A stretch of DNA of 5,250 bases from Hyphomicrobiales bacterium (GCA_020029455.1 JAIBJH010000196.1:1-5250); one strand, 5' to 3'; shown: positions 1-5,250, numbered from the stretch's first letter. Program-made: numbers and translations. The notes: a model not told the origin generated them from the letters alone.

Positions 1-1488
1 CCACACCGTATTGGCGTATTTCAGGAAATTCGTGTTGGCGCCGGCAATATCTGGCTTCAACATATGATCGATGAACTTATAAGCTCCGTCGACGTTTTGA
101 GCATTGCCGGGGATAACAAACAGGTCAAACCAGAGCATGCTGCCTTCTTGTGGAACAGTGTAAATGATCGATCCCGTGTTGCGTTGCTTGGCCAAATCGC
201 GCGCAAAAACTGCATCGCCCGACCTGCCGAATGCGACACAATACTTCCCATTGGCCAAACCGTCGATAAATCGGTTGTGAGGCACAACCTGAATGTAATC
301 GATAACCTTGGAGACAGCTGCATCAACGGCTTCAATGTCAGTGATGCCGACATTAGCGTAGTCGCCACCCACATAGCTGACCAAGGCTGATACCGTATCA
401 AATGGGTCATCAACCACAGCGATACCGCATTTCGCAAGATCTGCGGCGTATTGCGGATCGAGAATCAATGCCATGCTGCCCAGCGGCGCGTCAGGTCTTA
501 TTTTTTTGATGAGATCCACGTTCATGGCGAGCCCCGTAGTGCCCCACAGATAGGGAATGGAATGGGCATTTCCAGGATCAAGCGCCTCAATATACACTTG
601 CGCGGCTGTATCGAGGCTAAAGTTGGAATTGGGAATGCTGATGCGATCGATCTTAAGCGCAGCGCCCTCTTTTTCCAGAACCTGACGCATCAGCGCACCG
701 GAATGGACCATGAGATCATAGCGCGTCGTACCGCGGCGCAAGAGCTGTTTTGTCTCGTCTTCTTCATCCATGGTGTCATGGACGACCCGAATGCTTGTTG
801 CCTGCTCAAAGCGCTCAAGAGCAGCAGGATCTATGTTGTCCGGAGCATTCAGGACGCGAAGGACCGAAGCCGGCGGATTGTCAATAAATTTGAGGGCCCG
901 CATGATATTGCCAAAAGTATTTCTGGACAAAGCCCCGTCTACTTTCAAACCGCTGTCTTCCTGGAAAGTCTCCACAGCCGCCTGGGTTGCCGGCCCATAT
1001 ATGCCGTCAACTGGTCCTGGTGGAATTCTGAGCTTGATAAGAGTTTCCTGCGCCTGCAGAACTTGCTCGGGCGGGATTGTAACAAGCTGTCCCGACGCGG
1101 TGCCGAGGCTCCAGCCTTCCTTCTTCCAAGCCATACCGAACAGGGAGCGTAACAGTCTCTCCGGTTCGATATTTTGTGCCGGAATTTCTGCTTCTGCGAG
1201 ATGGGCGTTGATCGCCCGAACAGTCGCACTGTCCAGAGTGCGTGTTGGTATTTCCATGGAGAGATAGCCAAGGCGCTTCAATATGCGTTGAATAGTCGCA
1301 ATTTCAGGCGGCTCCATGCGGCCGAGCCCGACGAGTCCCGTATTTTCTAAAGCCGGATCGGCAAGGCCGGTTTCTTCGGTACTGGGCTTGCCGGGAATAA
1401 TTCCCTGTGACTGAGCGGCGCTCAAACCCACATAGACTGCCCCGAAAACAGTCAACACCACTCCAACATAGACACGCGAGCGCAACAT
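1..1488 (-). CDS. Peptidoglycan-binding / PotF-type periplasmic binding protein fusion (3' end cut by window)
   Basis: The frame is open for 496 codons from an ATG at 1488 to the left edge. An in-frame TGA directly precedes the ATG and AAGGAG (1497-1502) lies 8 nt upstream, so the start is well fixed. Residues 1 to about 25 look like a signal peptide (basic start, hydrophobic core, LSAAQS). Residues about 60-116 (IQRILKRLGYL ... TVRAINAHL) form a weaker and about 138-199 (VDGIYGPATQAAVETFQ, GLKVDG) a clear PG_binding_1-type repeat. Residues about 208-496 align with E. coli PotF, the putrescine-binding component of an ABC importer: IPYLWGTTGLAMNVD, DGLANGKYCVAFG, WFDLF and KYAN mark the match. 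About 50 C-terminal residues should lie outside the window. Several PotF ligand-contacting aromatics are replaced (A215, N218, R422), so the ligand may not be putrescine. No permease or ATPase gene is visible. Family assignment is firm; substrate and role are unknown. Confidence 0.9.
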   Translation of the reverse strand, partial: MLRSRVYVGVVLTVFGAVYVGLSAAQSQGIIPGKPSTEETGLADPALENTGLVGLGRMEPPEIATIQRILKRLGYLSMEIPTRTLDSATVRAINAHLAEAEIPAQNIEPERLLRSLFGMAWKKEGWSLGTASGQLVTIPPEQVLQAQETLIKLRIPPGPVDGIYGPATQAAVETFQEDSGLKVDGALSRNTFGNIMRALKFIDNPPASVLRVLNAPDNIDPAALERFEQATSIRVVHDTMDEEDETKQLLRRGTTRYDLMVHSGALMRQVLEKEGAALKIDRISIPNSNFSLDTAAQVYIEALDPGNAHSIPYLWGTTGLAMNVDLIKKIRPDAPLGSMALILDPQYAADLAKCGIAVVDDPFDTVSALVSYVGGDYANVGITDIEAVDAAVSKVIDYIQVVPHNRFIDGLANGKYCVAFGRSGDAVFARDLAKQRNTGSIIYTVPQEGSMLWFDLFVIPGNAQNVDGAYKFIDHMLKPDIAGANTNFLKYANTVW

Positions 1489-1577
1489 TCAGCTCTCTCC
1501 TTCAATTAACTTCCAGCAGATCACAGAGACAAAGACCAACAGCCGCTGCAGATCAATTTCCTACTACACATCTTGTC

Positions 1578-1774
1578 CTAATCTTGACTTTGGAGGCTAG
1601 AATACGGCACAAATTTGACATTAGCCGCTCCACCTTCAAGATCGACCTCAGTCAGGTCAATGAGTCGGCATCAAACAAGCTGATGACCGGCTTTGGCTCG
1701 TCAGTTTCACGGATTGTTGTCTCGGATAGTTCGTTCACACGGATTGCAATCTTGAACTCATCGACAAGTTGCAC
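1578..1774 (-). pseudogene. Possible frame-broken gene remnant (unrecognised)
   Basis: On the minus strand a frame from GTG at 1774 to TGA at 1652-1654 encodes 40 residues of protein-like composition (for example FKIAIRVNELSETTIRETDE and KPVISLFDADSLT). A second frame continues directly with 23 residues (EVDLEGGAANVKFVPYSS...) to TAG at 1578-1580. The junction reads TTGACCTGACTGAGG. Dropping the 5-base near-duplicate CTGAC gives TTG ACT GAG GTC and joins both pieces into one frame ending SLTEVDLEGG. I do not recognise the product, and no good ribosome binding site precedes the GTG. It could be the decayed 3' end of a gene, or chance. The evidence is sequence appearance only, so confidence is low. 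Confidence 0.2.
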
Positions 1775-1794
1775 CCTGCACCCAGATCAACCAA

Positions 1795-1808
1795 TTGACT
1801 TGCATCAA
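1795..1808. promoter_or_regulatory. FNR/NnrR-type (CRP-FNR family) binding site upstream of nirK
   Basis: The sequence TTGAC-TTGC-ATCAA matches the FNR-family dyad TTGAT-N4-ATCAA in 9 of 10 defined positions. Its centre (1801.5) is 81 bases upstream of the nirK ATG. A class II activator site is centred at -41.5, which puts the transcription start near 1843 and a -10 near 1831-1836, where TACCCT is found. Control of nirK by FNR, Dnr or NnrR regulators under low oxygen or NO is well established in denitrifiers. Which regulator acts here cannot be told from the site. The dyad is nearly symmetric, so it could also influence leftward transcription, although that gene starts about 310 bases away. 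Confidence 0.7.
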
Positions 1809-1830
1809 CGACCAGAAGCCGCATGGCCGC

Positions 1831-1836
1831 TACCCT
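1831..1836 (+). promoter_or_regulatory. Putative -10 element of the nirK promoter
   Basis: TACCCT keeps the T, A and final T of TATAAT and lies at the spacing expected for a promoter activated from the FNR-type box at 1795-1808. No good -35 hexamer is present, as is normal for activator-dependent promoters. The implied start near 1843 leaves a leader of about 40 bases. Confidence 0.4.
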
Positions 1837-1882
1837 TCGCCTCCCAAAGGTTGTTTGCACATACCTTGAAAAGGAGGCAGCC

Positions 1883-2932
1883 ATGATCCGCCGCCATCTC
1901 GGCAGACTTACACTTGTGATTTCTGCAATTGTTGCCGCTGCCAGTTTGGCCGCTGCCGCTCAATCTCCTTCCATGCCGGCGCACGCGCATAAGCATGGGG
2001 CAAACCGCGGCACGGTCGAGGCGCCGCTTAGTATTGTGCGAAATCCGGCCGATGTGGCAGTGGCACCTAGTGCCAAGACGGCCGCGCGGGTAGTTGTCGA
2101 ACTTGAGACTGTCGAAGTTACAGGCAAGCTGAGCAACGGCACTGCCTATCACTATTGGACTTTCGGTGAAAAAGTACCGGGTCCCTTTGTGCGCATCCGA
2201 GCCGGCGATACTGTTGAAGTCATCTTGAAGAATGCGGAAGACTCGGCACTGAAACATAGCGTCGATTTTCATGCAGTTACAGGTCCGGGCGGCGGCGCAA
2301 CAGCCACTCAGACGGCACCAGGCGAGAAGCGGAGTTTCACTTTCAAAGCGCTGAACCCCGGACTCTACGTCTACCACTGCGCCACCCCGCCAGTGGCAGA
2401 ACACATTGCGGCAGGCATGTACGGGCTGATTCTGGTGGAGCCGAAAGAAGGCCTGCCCAAAGTCGATCACGAATTCTACGTCATGCAAGGGGAGATCTAC
2501 ACCGCAGAGCCGTTGGGTACGAAAGGTGAGGTCATAACGAGCCGCCAAAACCTGCTTGACGAGCGGCCTGGCTATTTCGTTTTCAACGGTGCGGTTGGCG
2601 GTCTCGCGGATGAATATCCATTGAAAGCCGAGGTCGGCGAGACAGTTCGCATATTCTTTGGCGTCGGCGGGCCCAATTTCACTTCGTCATTTCATGTGAT
2701 CGGCGAAGTTTTCGACACCGTCTACAATCTGGCTTCGCTCACAGCACCACCACTCACCAACGTGCAAACCATAACAGTTCCGCCGGGTGGCGCCGCCATG
2801 GTCGAGTTCAAGGTTGAGGTACCTGGACGATATGTGCTGGTTGACCATGCTCTTTCACGTCTCGAACGCGGGCTTTTGGGGGTACTGCAAGTGGAAGGAT
2901 CAGAGCGCCCCGAAATCTACAAGATTCAATAG
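1883..2932 (+). CDS. nirK: Copper-containing dissimilatory nitrite reductase (AniA-like, class II NirK)
   Basis: This 349-residue periplasmic enzyme reduces nitrite to NO (EC 1.7.2.1), normally as a trimer fed by a cupredoxin or cytochrome c. Two cupredoxin domains follow a signal peptide (residues 1 to about 26, with LAAAAQS near the cleavage site). Type 1 copper ligands are H125, C166, H174 and M179; type 2 ligands are H130, H165 and H322; the catalytic pair is D128 (in HSVDFH) and H271 (in SSFHVIGE). All are present, so the enzyme should be active. The short Cys-to-His loop (CATPPVAEH) and GMYGLILVEP, FHVIGE and LVDH motifs match Neisseria AniA rather than class I NirK. A frame-extending ATG at 1823 exists, but ATG 1883 is preferred: AAGGAGG (1871-1877) sits 5 nt upstream, a signal peptide begins there, and 1823 lies before the predicted transcription start. 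A histidine cluster (AHAHKHG, residues 33-39) follows the signal peptide. No other denitrification gene is in the window. Confidence 0.95.
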   Translation: MIRRHLGRLTLVISAIVAAASLAAAAQSPSMPAHAHKHGANRGTVEAPLSIVRNPADVAVAPSAKTAARVVVELETVEVTGKLSNGTAYHYWTFGEKVPGPFVRIRAGDTVEVILKNAEDSALKHSVDFHAVTGPGGGATATQTAPGEKRSFTFKALNPGLYVYHCATPPVAEHIAAGMYGLILVEPKEGLPKVDHEFYVMQGEIYTAEPLGTKGEVITSRQNLLDERPGYFVFNGAVGGLADEYPLKAEVGETVRIFFGVGGPNFTSSFHVIGEVFDTVYNLASLTAPPLTNVQTITVPPGGAAMVEFKVEVPGRYVLVDHALSRLERGLLGVLQVEGSERPEIYKIQ

Positions 2933-2936
2933 TCTG

Positions 2937-2958
2937 GCAATGACTGAGCAATGACTGA
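2937..2958. repeat. Tandem 11-bp repeat after nirK
   Basis: GCAATGACTGA occurs twice in a row, starting 4 bases after the nirK stop, in the 35-base gap before the convergent gene's stop. No terminator hairpin is evident in this gap. It is probably a simple slippage duplication. Confidence 0.8.
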
Positions 2959-2967
2959 AAAGGGCCG

Positions 2968-3267
2968 TCAGAGTCCTTGCACCCTGCCGTTCACTTTCAA
3001 GCGCGCCCCGGCGAGATCCATGAGGACGACTGTTGCTTCGCCCCAACAGCCCTCGATGCTGAAGTGAAGGGTGCTGCCTAGTGGGAAGGGCAGATCGCCG
3101 AACACATAGAGATCGCCGCTGATCACTTTGTTACGTTCTGTCATAATGAGCCGCCCGTCGCGCTGCATGTCAGGCTCGCCTTCAGCCGAGAGGTTCACCT
3201 TACCTGATATGTCTAAAATGGTTTTCATCGTCACCATCCCGCAGAGCAATCTAAACATGCCCCGCAT
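2968..3267 (-). CDS. Small hypothetical protein, convergent with nirK
   Basis: The frame encodes up to 99 residues and ends with TGA 35 bases from the nirK stop, on the opposite strand. The start is uncertain: ATGs lie at 3267, 3258, 3237 and 3228. ATG 3228 (86 residues, beginning MKTILDIS) has GGATGG 5 nt upstream; ATG 3267 has only a weak GAG. The coordinates given are the outer limit. The product has no signal peptide, transmembrane helix or cysteine motif. It looks beta-rich, with alternating hydrophobic stretches (ISGDLYVFGDLPFPLGS, EATVVLMDLAGARLKVNG). The C-terminal DLAGARLKV loosely recalls PilZ-like beta-barrel ends, but the RxxxR and (D/N)xSxxG motifs of PilZ are absent, so I do not assign that family. 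Function is unknown. Codon pattern and composition look genuine. Confidence 0.6.
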   Translation of the reverse strand: MRGMFRLLCGMVTMKTILDISGKVNLSAEGEPDMQRDGRLIMTERNKVISGDLYVFGDLPFPLGSTLHFSIEGCWGEATVVLMDLAGARLKVNGRVQGL

Positions 3268-3555
3268 TTTACGACTCTGACGACTGGGCAGATTTGGCCG
3301 CGGCAGGTAATTGTCTACCGCGCGCGCTTGCCAAGCCGATTGGTCAAAACGACGTCGTAGTGATGGCTGGTGAAAAACTGGCGGACCGGATCATGTGCAA
3401 GCCCAACGTTTGGCGTAATTGAGCGGTTTCGGACGTCCACAGGTCCGAACCTGCCTGATGTGTTACAGCCATCAAACAGCGAGGACGTTACTCTCTATTC
3501 CCGGAAGTTGTCAGGTCCAGATTCAAGACAATAGTGATGCCGGTGACAACAGGTT
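3268..3555. other. Intergenic region between two minus-strand genes
   Basis: About 290 bases lie between the SDR stop and the small hypothetical gene. It holds an imperfect hairpin (3425-3451). A minus-strand frame is open for 60 codons from 3494 to the TAG at 3315-3317 and ends in a protein-like stretch (HDPVRQFFTSHHYDVVLTN), but it has no ATG and no ribosome binding site. It could be a gene remnant or chance. No convincing promoter for the small gene and no T-tract terminator for the SDR gene were found. Confidence 0.5.
3425..3451. repeat. Imperfect inverted repeat (hairpin)
   Basis: GGTTTCGGAC (3425-3434) pairs with GTCCGAACC (3443-3451) to give nine base pairs with one bulged T and an 8-base loop. 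It lies about 105 bases downstream of the SDR stop. No run of T follows on either strand, so it is not a standard rho-independent terminator. It could stabilise the SDR transcript end or be a binding site; nothing decides this. Confidence 0.5.
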
Positions 3556-4431
3556 TTAAGGCTTCTTTGCAGGGTGCCAGTCATGTTGCGGCTTGTAGCC
3601 AAGCACGCGCATCGCCTTTTCTATTGAGATCAGTGATTCATTGGCTGTGATCGGCCGCTTGCGTGGTGTTCCGGGGAAAACCTCATTGAGTAGCTCGTCG
3701 TTGGACCGGCTCATTACCGAATTGCTGTTGGCAATGCCGAAAACATGGGCTCCAGCCAATTTGGCCTCAACAGAAAGCCTGATCGCCTGCGCCGCATCGC
3801 GGGCGTCAATATAGGTCCACAGGTTGAACAAGCGGGTGCGGGCGTCCTTGTTGTAGCCGGGGAAGTTGTCGTAGTCCTGCGGCTCCTGCACATTGGAGAA
3901 GCGCAGGCCAATGATTTTGGTTGCGGGATCCCAGCGGGCGTATTGTTCAGCCATTTTCTCGCCGACGAGTTTGCTCAGGGAATAGCCGGTTTGCGGCTCC
4001 TCAATTTCTTCGTCAACCGGCACATAGCGCGGCCCGCCACCATAGGGGATGCCATAGACTGTCTCGCTGGAGGCCCAGACAACATTGCGGATGCCGAGCC
4101 GCCGTGCTGCCTCGAAGACATTGTAGGTTGAAATGGTGTTGACCCGGAAAATCTCATGATCCGGTGCTTCGCCGGGCGAAGCAATGGCGCCCAGGTGAAC
4201 GACGCCCGTCACTGGCTTTTCGACACGACCATTGATTCCGGAGAACGCCGCCATGACTTGACCAAAATCAGTAATGTCGGCTCGGGTGAACGAAACATCC
4301 GTTGCCTTCGGCGGATTGGAAAGGCCGGTGGGGCGCGCCATGTCGATGGAGGCGATGCTGTAGCCTTCCTCCATCAAATGCTTGACTGCGGCCCGTCCCA
4401 CTTTTCCACTGCCGCCTGTAACGATAATCAT
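3556..4431 (-). CDS. NAD(P)-dependent epimerase/dehydratase (extended SDR family)
   Basis: This 291-residue cytoplasmic protein has a Rossmann nucleotide-binding fold. TGGSGKVG (residues 5-12) is the TGxxGxxG cofactor loop. D30 after the second strand suggests preference for NAD over NADP. VVHLGAIASP (77-86) and WASSETVYG (119-127) are typical of nucleotide-sugar epimerases and dehydratases. Catalytic residues are S122 (or S121) with Y150 and K154 in YSLSK. Length fits the family. Members act on nucleotide sugars, uronates or related substrates; the sequence does not say which, so no gene name is given. A GTG at 4443 would add four residues, but AGGTGG (4440-4445) overlaps that codon and lies 8 nt before the ATG at 4431, so ATG 4431 is the better start. 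The gene is separated from the upstream coiled-coil gene by a terminator-like hairpin and a possible promoter, so it is probably transcribed on its own. Confidence 0.9.
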   Translation of the reverse strand: MIIVTGGSGKVGRAAVKHLMEEGYSIASIDMARPTGLSNPPKATDVSFTRADITDFGQVMAAFSGINGRVEKPVTGVVHLGAIASPGEAPDHEIFRVNTISTYNVFEAARRLGIRNVVWASSETVYGIPYGGGPRYVPVDEEIEEPQTGYSLSKLVGEKMAEQYARWDPATKIIGLRFSNVQEPQDYDNFPGYNKDARTRLFNLWTYIDARDAAQAIRLSVEAKLAGAHVFGIANSNSVMSRSNDELLNEVFPGTPRKRPITANESLISIEKAMRVLGYKPQHDWHPAKKP

Positions 4432-4473
4432 GTCGAGATCCACCTATTGCTGCTTCGCGCGGGAGACGATCCC

Positions 4474-4502
4474 ATTTTCTACCTGTATCAGGCAAGCCTC
4501 AA
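4474..4502 (-). promoter_or_regulatory. Putative sigma-70 promoter for the SDR gene
   Basis: On the minus strand TTGAGG (4497-4502) and GAAAAT (4474-4479) are separated by 17 bases. Each hexamer matches four of six consensus positions. The implied start, about 36 bases before the ATG at 4431, leaves room for the ribosome binding site. The location just past the terminator-like hairpin makes functional sense, but the hexamer matches alone are weak. Confidence 0.35.
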
Positions 4503-4543
4503 AACCAGCAGCTAATAGGCGGCCAACTGACCGCCGGCTGCTG
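4501..4543 (-). terminator. Probable rho-independent terminator after the coiled-coil gene
   Basis: An outer stem of seven pairs (4506-4512 CAGCAGC with 4537-4543 GCTGCTG) encloses a GC-only stem of five pairs (4518-4522 GGCGG with 4531-4535 CCGCC) and an 8-base loop. A 5-base and a 1-base bulge sit between the stems. Read on the minus strand, the hairpin is followed by GGTTTTG, a short T tract. It lies about 60 bases after the stop of the 4604-5209 gene, as expected for its terminator. The T tract is short, so efficiency is uncertain. Confidence 0.5.
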
Positions 4544-4603
4544 TAATACAATAGCGACTGATGGGCGAAGTTGTGGGTTGGATCAAATCGAAGTCGGTGT
4601 GCG

Positions 4604-5209
4604 CTAAGCCACGCGCGCCAGCTTGTTCAGTTCTTCGCGCAAGCCCTCAACAAGCGGCAGCAGTCTCTTCCGCACATCGGGAGCCGCTTGCATTTCCTGC
4701 TCCTTGGCGAAAACTTCAACCGCTGTAACCCTCTGCAGGAGCTCCTGATAGGTCCGGGCAAAACCTTCGTCGGTAGAAGCGGATTCTTCCGCGTCTGCAA
4801 AAGTTTCGTCTGTCTGCGCCAAGGTGCGCCAGCCAAGTGATTGATCTTCCAGAGCGGTAACATTGTCTGTGCGTTGGACATGTGAAGCCTCGGCCTGCGC
4901 CAGGGCTACGGTTACGGCTTGCTCGCGCAGATGCACCAGCTCCTCTTCAAGTGCCGCACGGTCGGCGGCCACCTGTGCATCGTATTCCTCACGCTCAAGA
5001 ATCTTTGCATAAAGCGAGCTCAGCGCTTGGCTGGCCTCGACAAGCAGCCCATGGGCTGTCGTCACTGCGTGGGCTGCAAAGGCATTGCCGCCAGAAAAGC
5101 TCTCATCCTGCGGGGAATAGAGTTCACCCACGGCCAAAAGCACGCCCGATACGCGGTTAAGCGCTGAGCCCAATGCCTCCAGATCGCTAGTTTCTGTGAG
5201 TTCGTTCAA
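4604..5209 (-). CDS. Acidic coiled-coil-rich hypothetical protein (TTG start)
   Basis: The frame encodes 201 residues that I do not recognise. There is no signal peptide or transmembrane segment, so it is probably cytoplasmic. It looks almost wholly alpha-helical. Residues about 56-110 (LYAKILEREEYDAQ, RAALEEELVHLREQ) have the heptad look of a coiled coil, residues about 130-148 are very acidic, and 150-200 form another amphipathic helix (LLPLVEGLREELNKLARVA). No ATG occurs in the first 170 codons. The TTG at 5209 is the best start: an in-frame TAA lies seven codons upstream, and the TTG overlaps the stop of the preceding gene as TTGA, the classic translational-coupling arrangement. GGCTGGA just upstream is only a weak ribosome binding site, consistent with coupling. 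It is probably the last gene of a leftward operon, ended by the hairpin at 4501-4543. Confidence 0.7.
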   Translation of the reverse strand: MNELTETSDLEALGSALNRVSGVLLAVGELYSPQDESFSGGNAFAAHAVTTAHGLLVEASQALSSLYAKILEREEYDAQVAADRAALEEELVHLREQAVTVALAQAEASHVQRTDNVTALEDQSLGWRTLAQTDETFADAEESASTDEGFARTYQELLQRVTAVEVFAKEQEMQAAPDVRKRLLPLVEGLREELNKLARVA

Positions 5210-5250
5210 AATCCAGCCGCCCGCAGATTATGCCACCAGCGAAGCTCGCC
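5206..5250 (-). CDS. C-terminal end of an upstream gene (partial)
   Basis: From the right edge a minus-strand frame reads GELRWWHNLRAAGF and stops at TGA (5206-5208). The stop shares bases with the TTG start of the next gene (TTGA), and the residues look like a genuine protein end. Fourteen codons are too few to name the product. The overlap implies that both genes share a transcript. Confidence 0.45.
   Translation of the reverse strand, partial: GELRWWHNLRAAGF

Larger units (their letters stand above)
1489..1882. other. Divergent intergenic region between the binding-protein gene and nirK
   Basis: About 390 bases separate the two divergent starts. The right third holds the FNR-type box, a -10-like element and the nirK ribosome binding site. 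The middle holds a protein-like but frame-broken minus-strand stretch (about 1578-1774), a perfect 10-bp palindrome GATTGCAATC at 1742-1751, and a 7-bp tandem repeat (TGCACCC twice) near 1770-1783. I could not find a convincing sigma-70 promoter for the leftward gene; TTGACA at 1615-1620 on the plus strand has no matching -10. A plus-strand open frame across the region (1407-1886) overlaps the 5' ends of both flanking genes and has no recognisable motifs, so I do not call it. Confidence 0.6.

Noticed and set aside
451..1152. Long plus-strand open frame
   Set aside because: It lies antisense within the binding-protein gene, whose minus-strand frame is uninterrupted and shows clear PotF and peptidoglycan-binding homology. 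The plus-strand product has no motif.
1615..1643. TTGACA as a plus-strand -35 box
   Set aside because: No acceptable -10 follows at 16-18 bases, and it lies far from nirK, which has a better activator-dependent promoter arrangement.
1823..1882. Upstream in-frame ATG that would add 20 residues to NirK
   Set aside because: It would bury the signal peptide inside the protein, lacks a ribosome binding site and precedes the predicted transcription start. ATG 1883 has AAGGAGG at 5 nt.
1407..1886. Plus-strand open frame of 159 codons across the divergent intergenic region
   Set aside because: It overlaps the 5' ends of both flanking genes, covers the FNR box and the nirK ribosome binding site, has no ribosome binding site of its own, and gives a low-complexity Ser/Arg/His-rich product.
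1805..2548. Long minus-strand open frame within nirK
   Set aside because: It is a shadow of the nirK reading frame. The Cys/His/Arg-rich product matches nothing recognisable.
3315..3494. Minus-strand open frame ending in a protein-like stretch
   Set aside because: It has no ATG or ribosome binding site and no recognised family. It is noted only as a possible remnant in the intergenic entry.
3507..3550. GTTGTC ... GACAAC inverted repeat after the SDR stop
   Set aside because: The six-base arms are 32 bases apart, with no T tract. This is easily expected by chance.
3745..4515. Several plus-strand frames opposite the SDR gene
   Set aside because: The minus-strand SDR has cofactor and catalytic motifs across this span. 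The plus frames are shadows.
1..5250. tRNA, rRNA, CRISPR array, insertion sequence, phage or toxin-antitoxin genes
   Set aside because: None was seen on either strand; no repeat arrays, transposase motifs or terminal inverted repeats were found.

Overview
The window looks like ordinary chromosomal DNA from an alphaproteobacterium, probably of the Hyphomicrobiales (Rhizobiales). This rests on the mid-range GC content, Gram-negative export signals, AGGAGG-type ribosome binding sites, and an AniA-like (class II) copper nitrite reductase beside a polyamine-type ABC binding protein. The lineage call is an inference; no 16S rRNA or other marker is present.

Layout, left to right. (1) Positions 1-1488, minus strand: one uninterrupted frame of 496 codons that runs off the left edge. 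It encodes an exported fusion of two peptidoglycan-binding repeats with a PotF/PotD-type periplasmic binding protein. (2) Positions 1489-1882: a divergent intergenic region with a good FNR/NnrR-type box, and on the minus strand a protein-like but frame-broken stretch that may be a gene remnant. (3) Positions 1883-2932, plus strand: a copper nitrite reductase (nirK/aniA type) with every copper ligand and both catalytic residues intact. (4) Positions 2968-3267, minus strand: a small convergent hypothetical gene. (5) Positions 3268-3555: an intergenic region with one imperfect hairpin. (6) Positions 3556-4431, minus strand: an extended-type SDR (NAD-dependent epimerase/dehydratase) with its own putative promoter. 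(7) A terminator-like hairpin at about 4501-4543. (8) Positions 4604-5209, minus strand: an acidic, coiled-coil-rich hypothetical protein that starts with TTG. It overlaps by four bases (TTGA) the stop codon of another gene, whose last 14 codons enter from the right edge.

How the genes work together. The nitrite reductase would reduce nitrite to NO in the periplasm under low oxygen. The FNR-type box sits where a class II activator would bind relative to a matching -10 element, so anaerobic or NO control is likely. No NO reductase, nirV or dedicated regulator lies in the window, so nirK stands alone here. The binding-protein fusion and the SDR have no evident pathway link to it. I see no tRNA, rRNA, CRISPR array, insertion sequence or phage gene, and no clear multi-gene novel system. 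The most unusual items are the peptidoglycan-binding/PotF fusion with an altered ligand pocket and the broken frame between the divergent genes.
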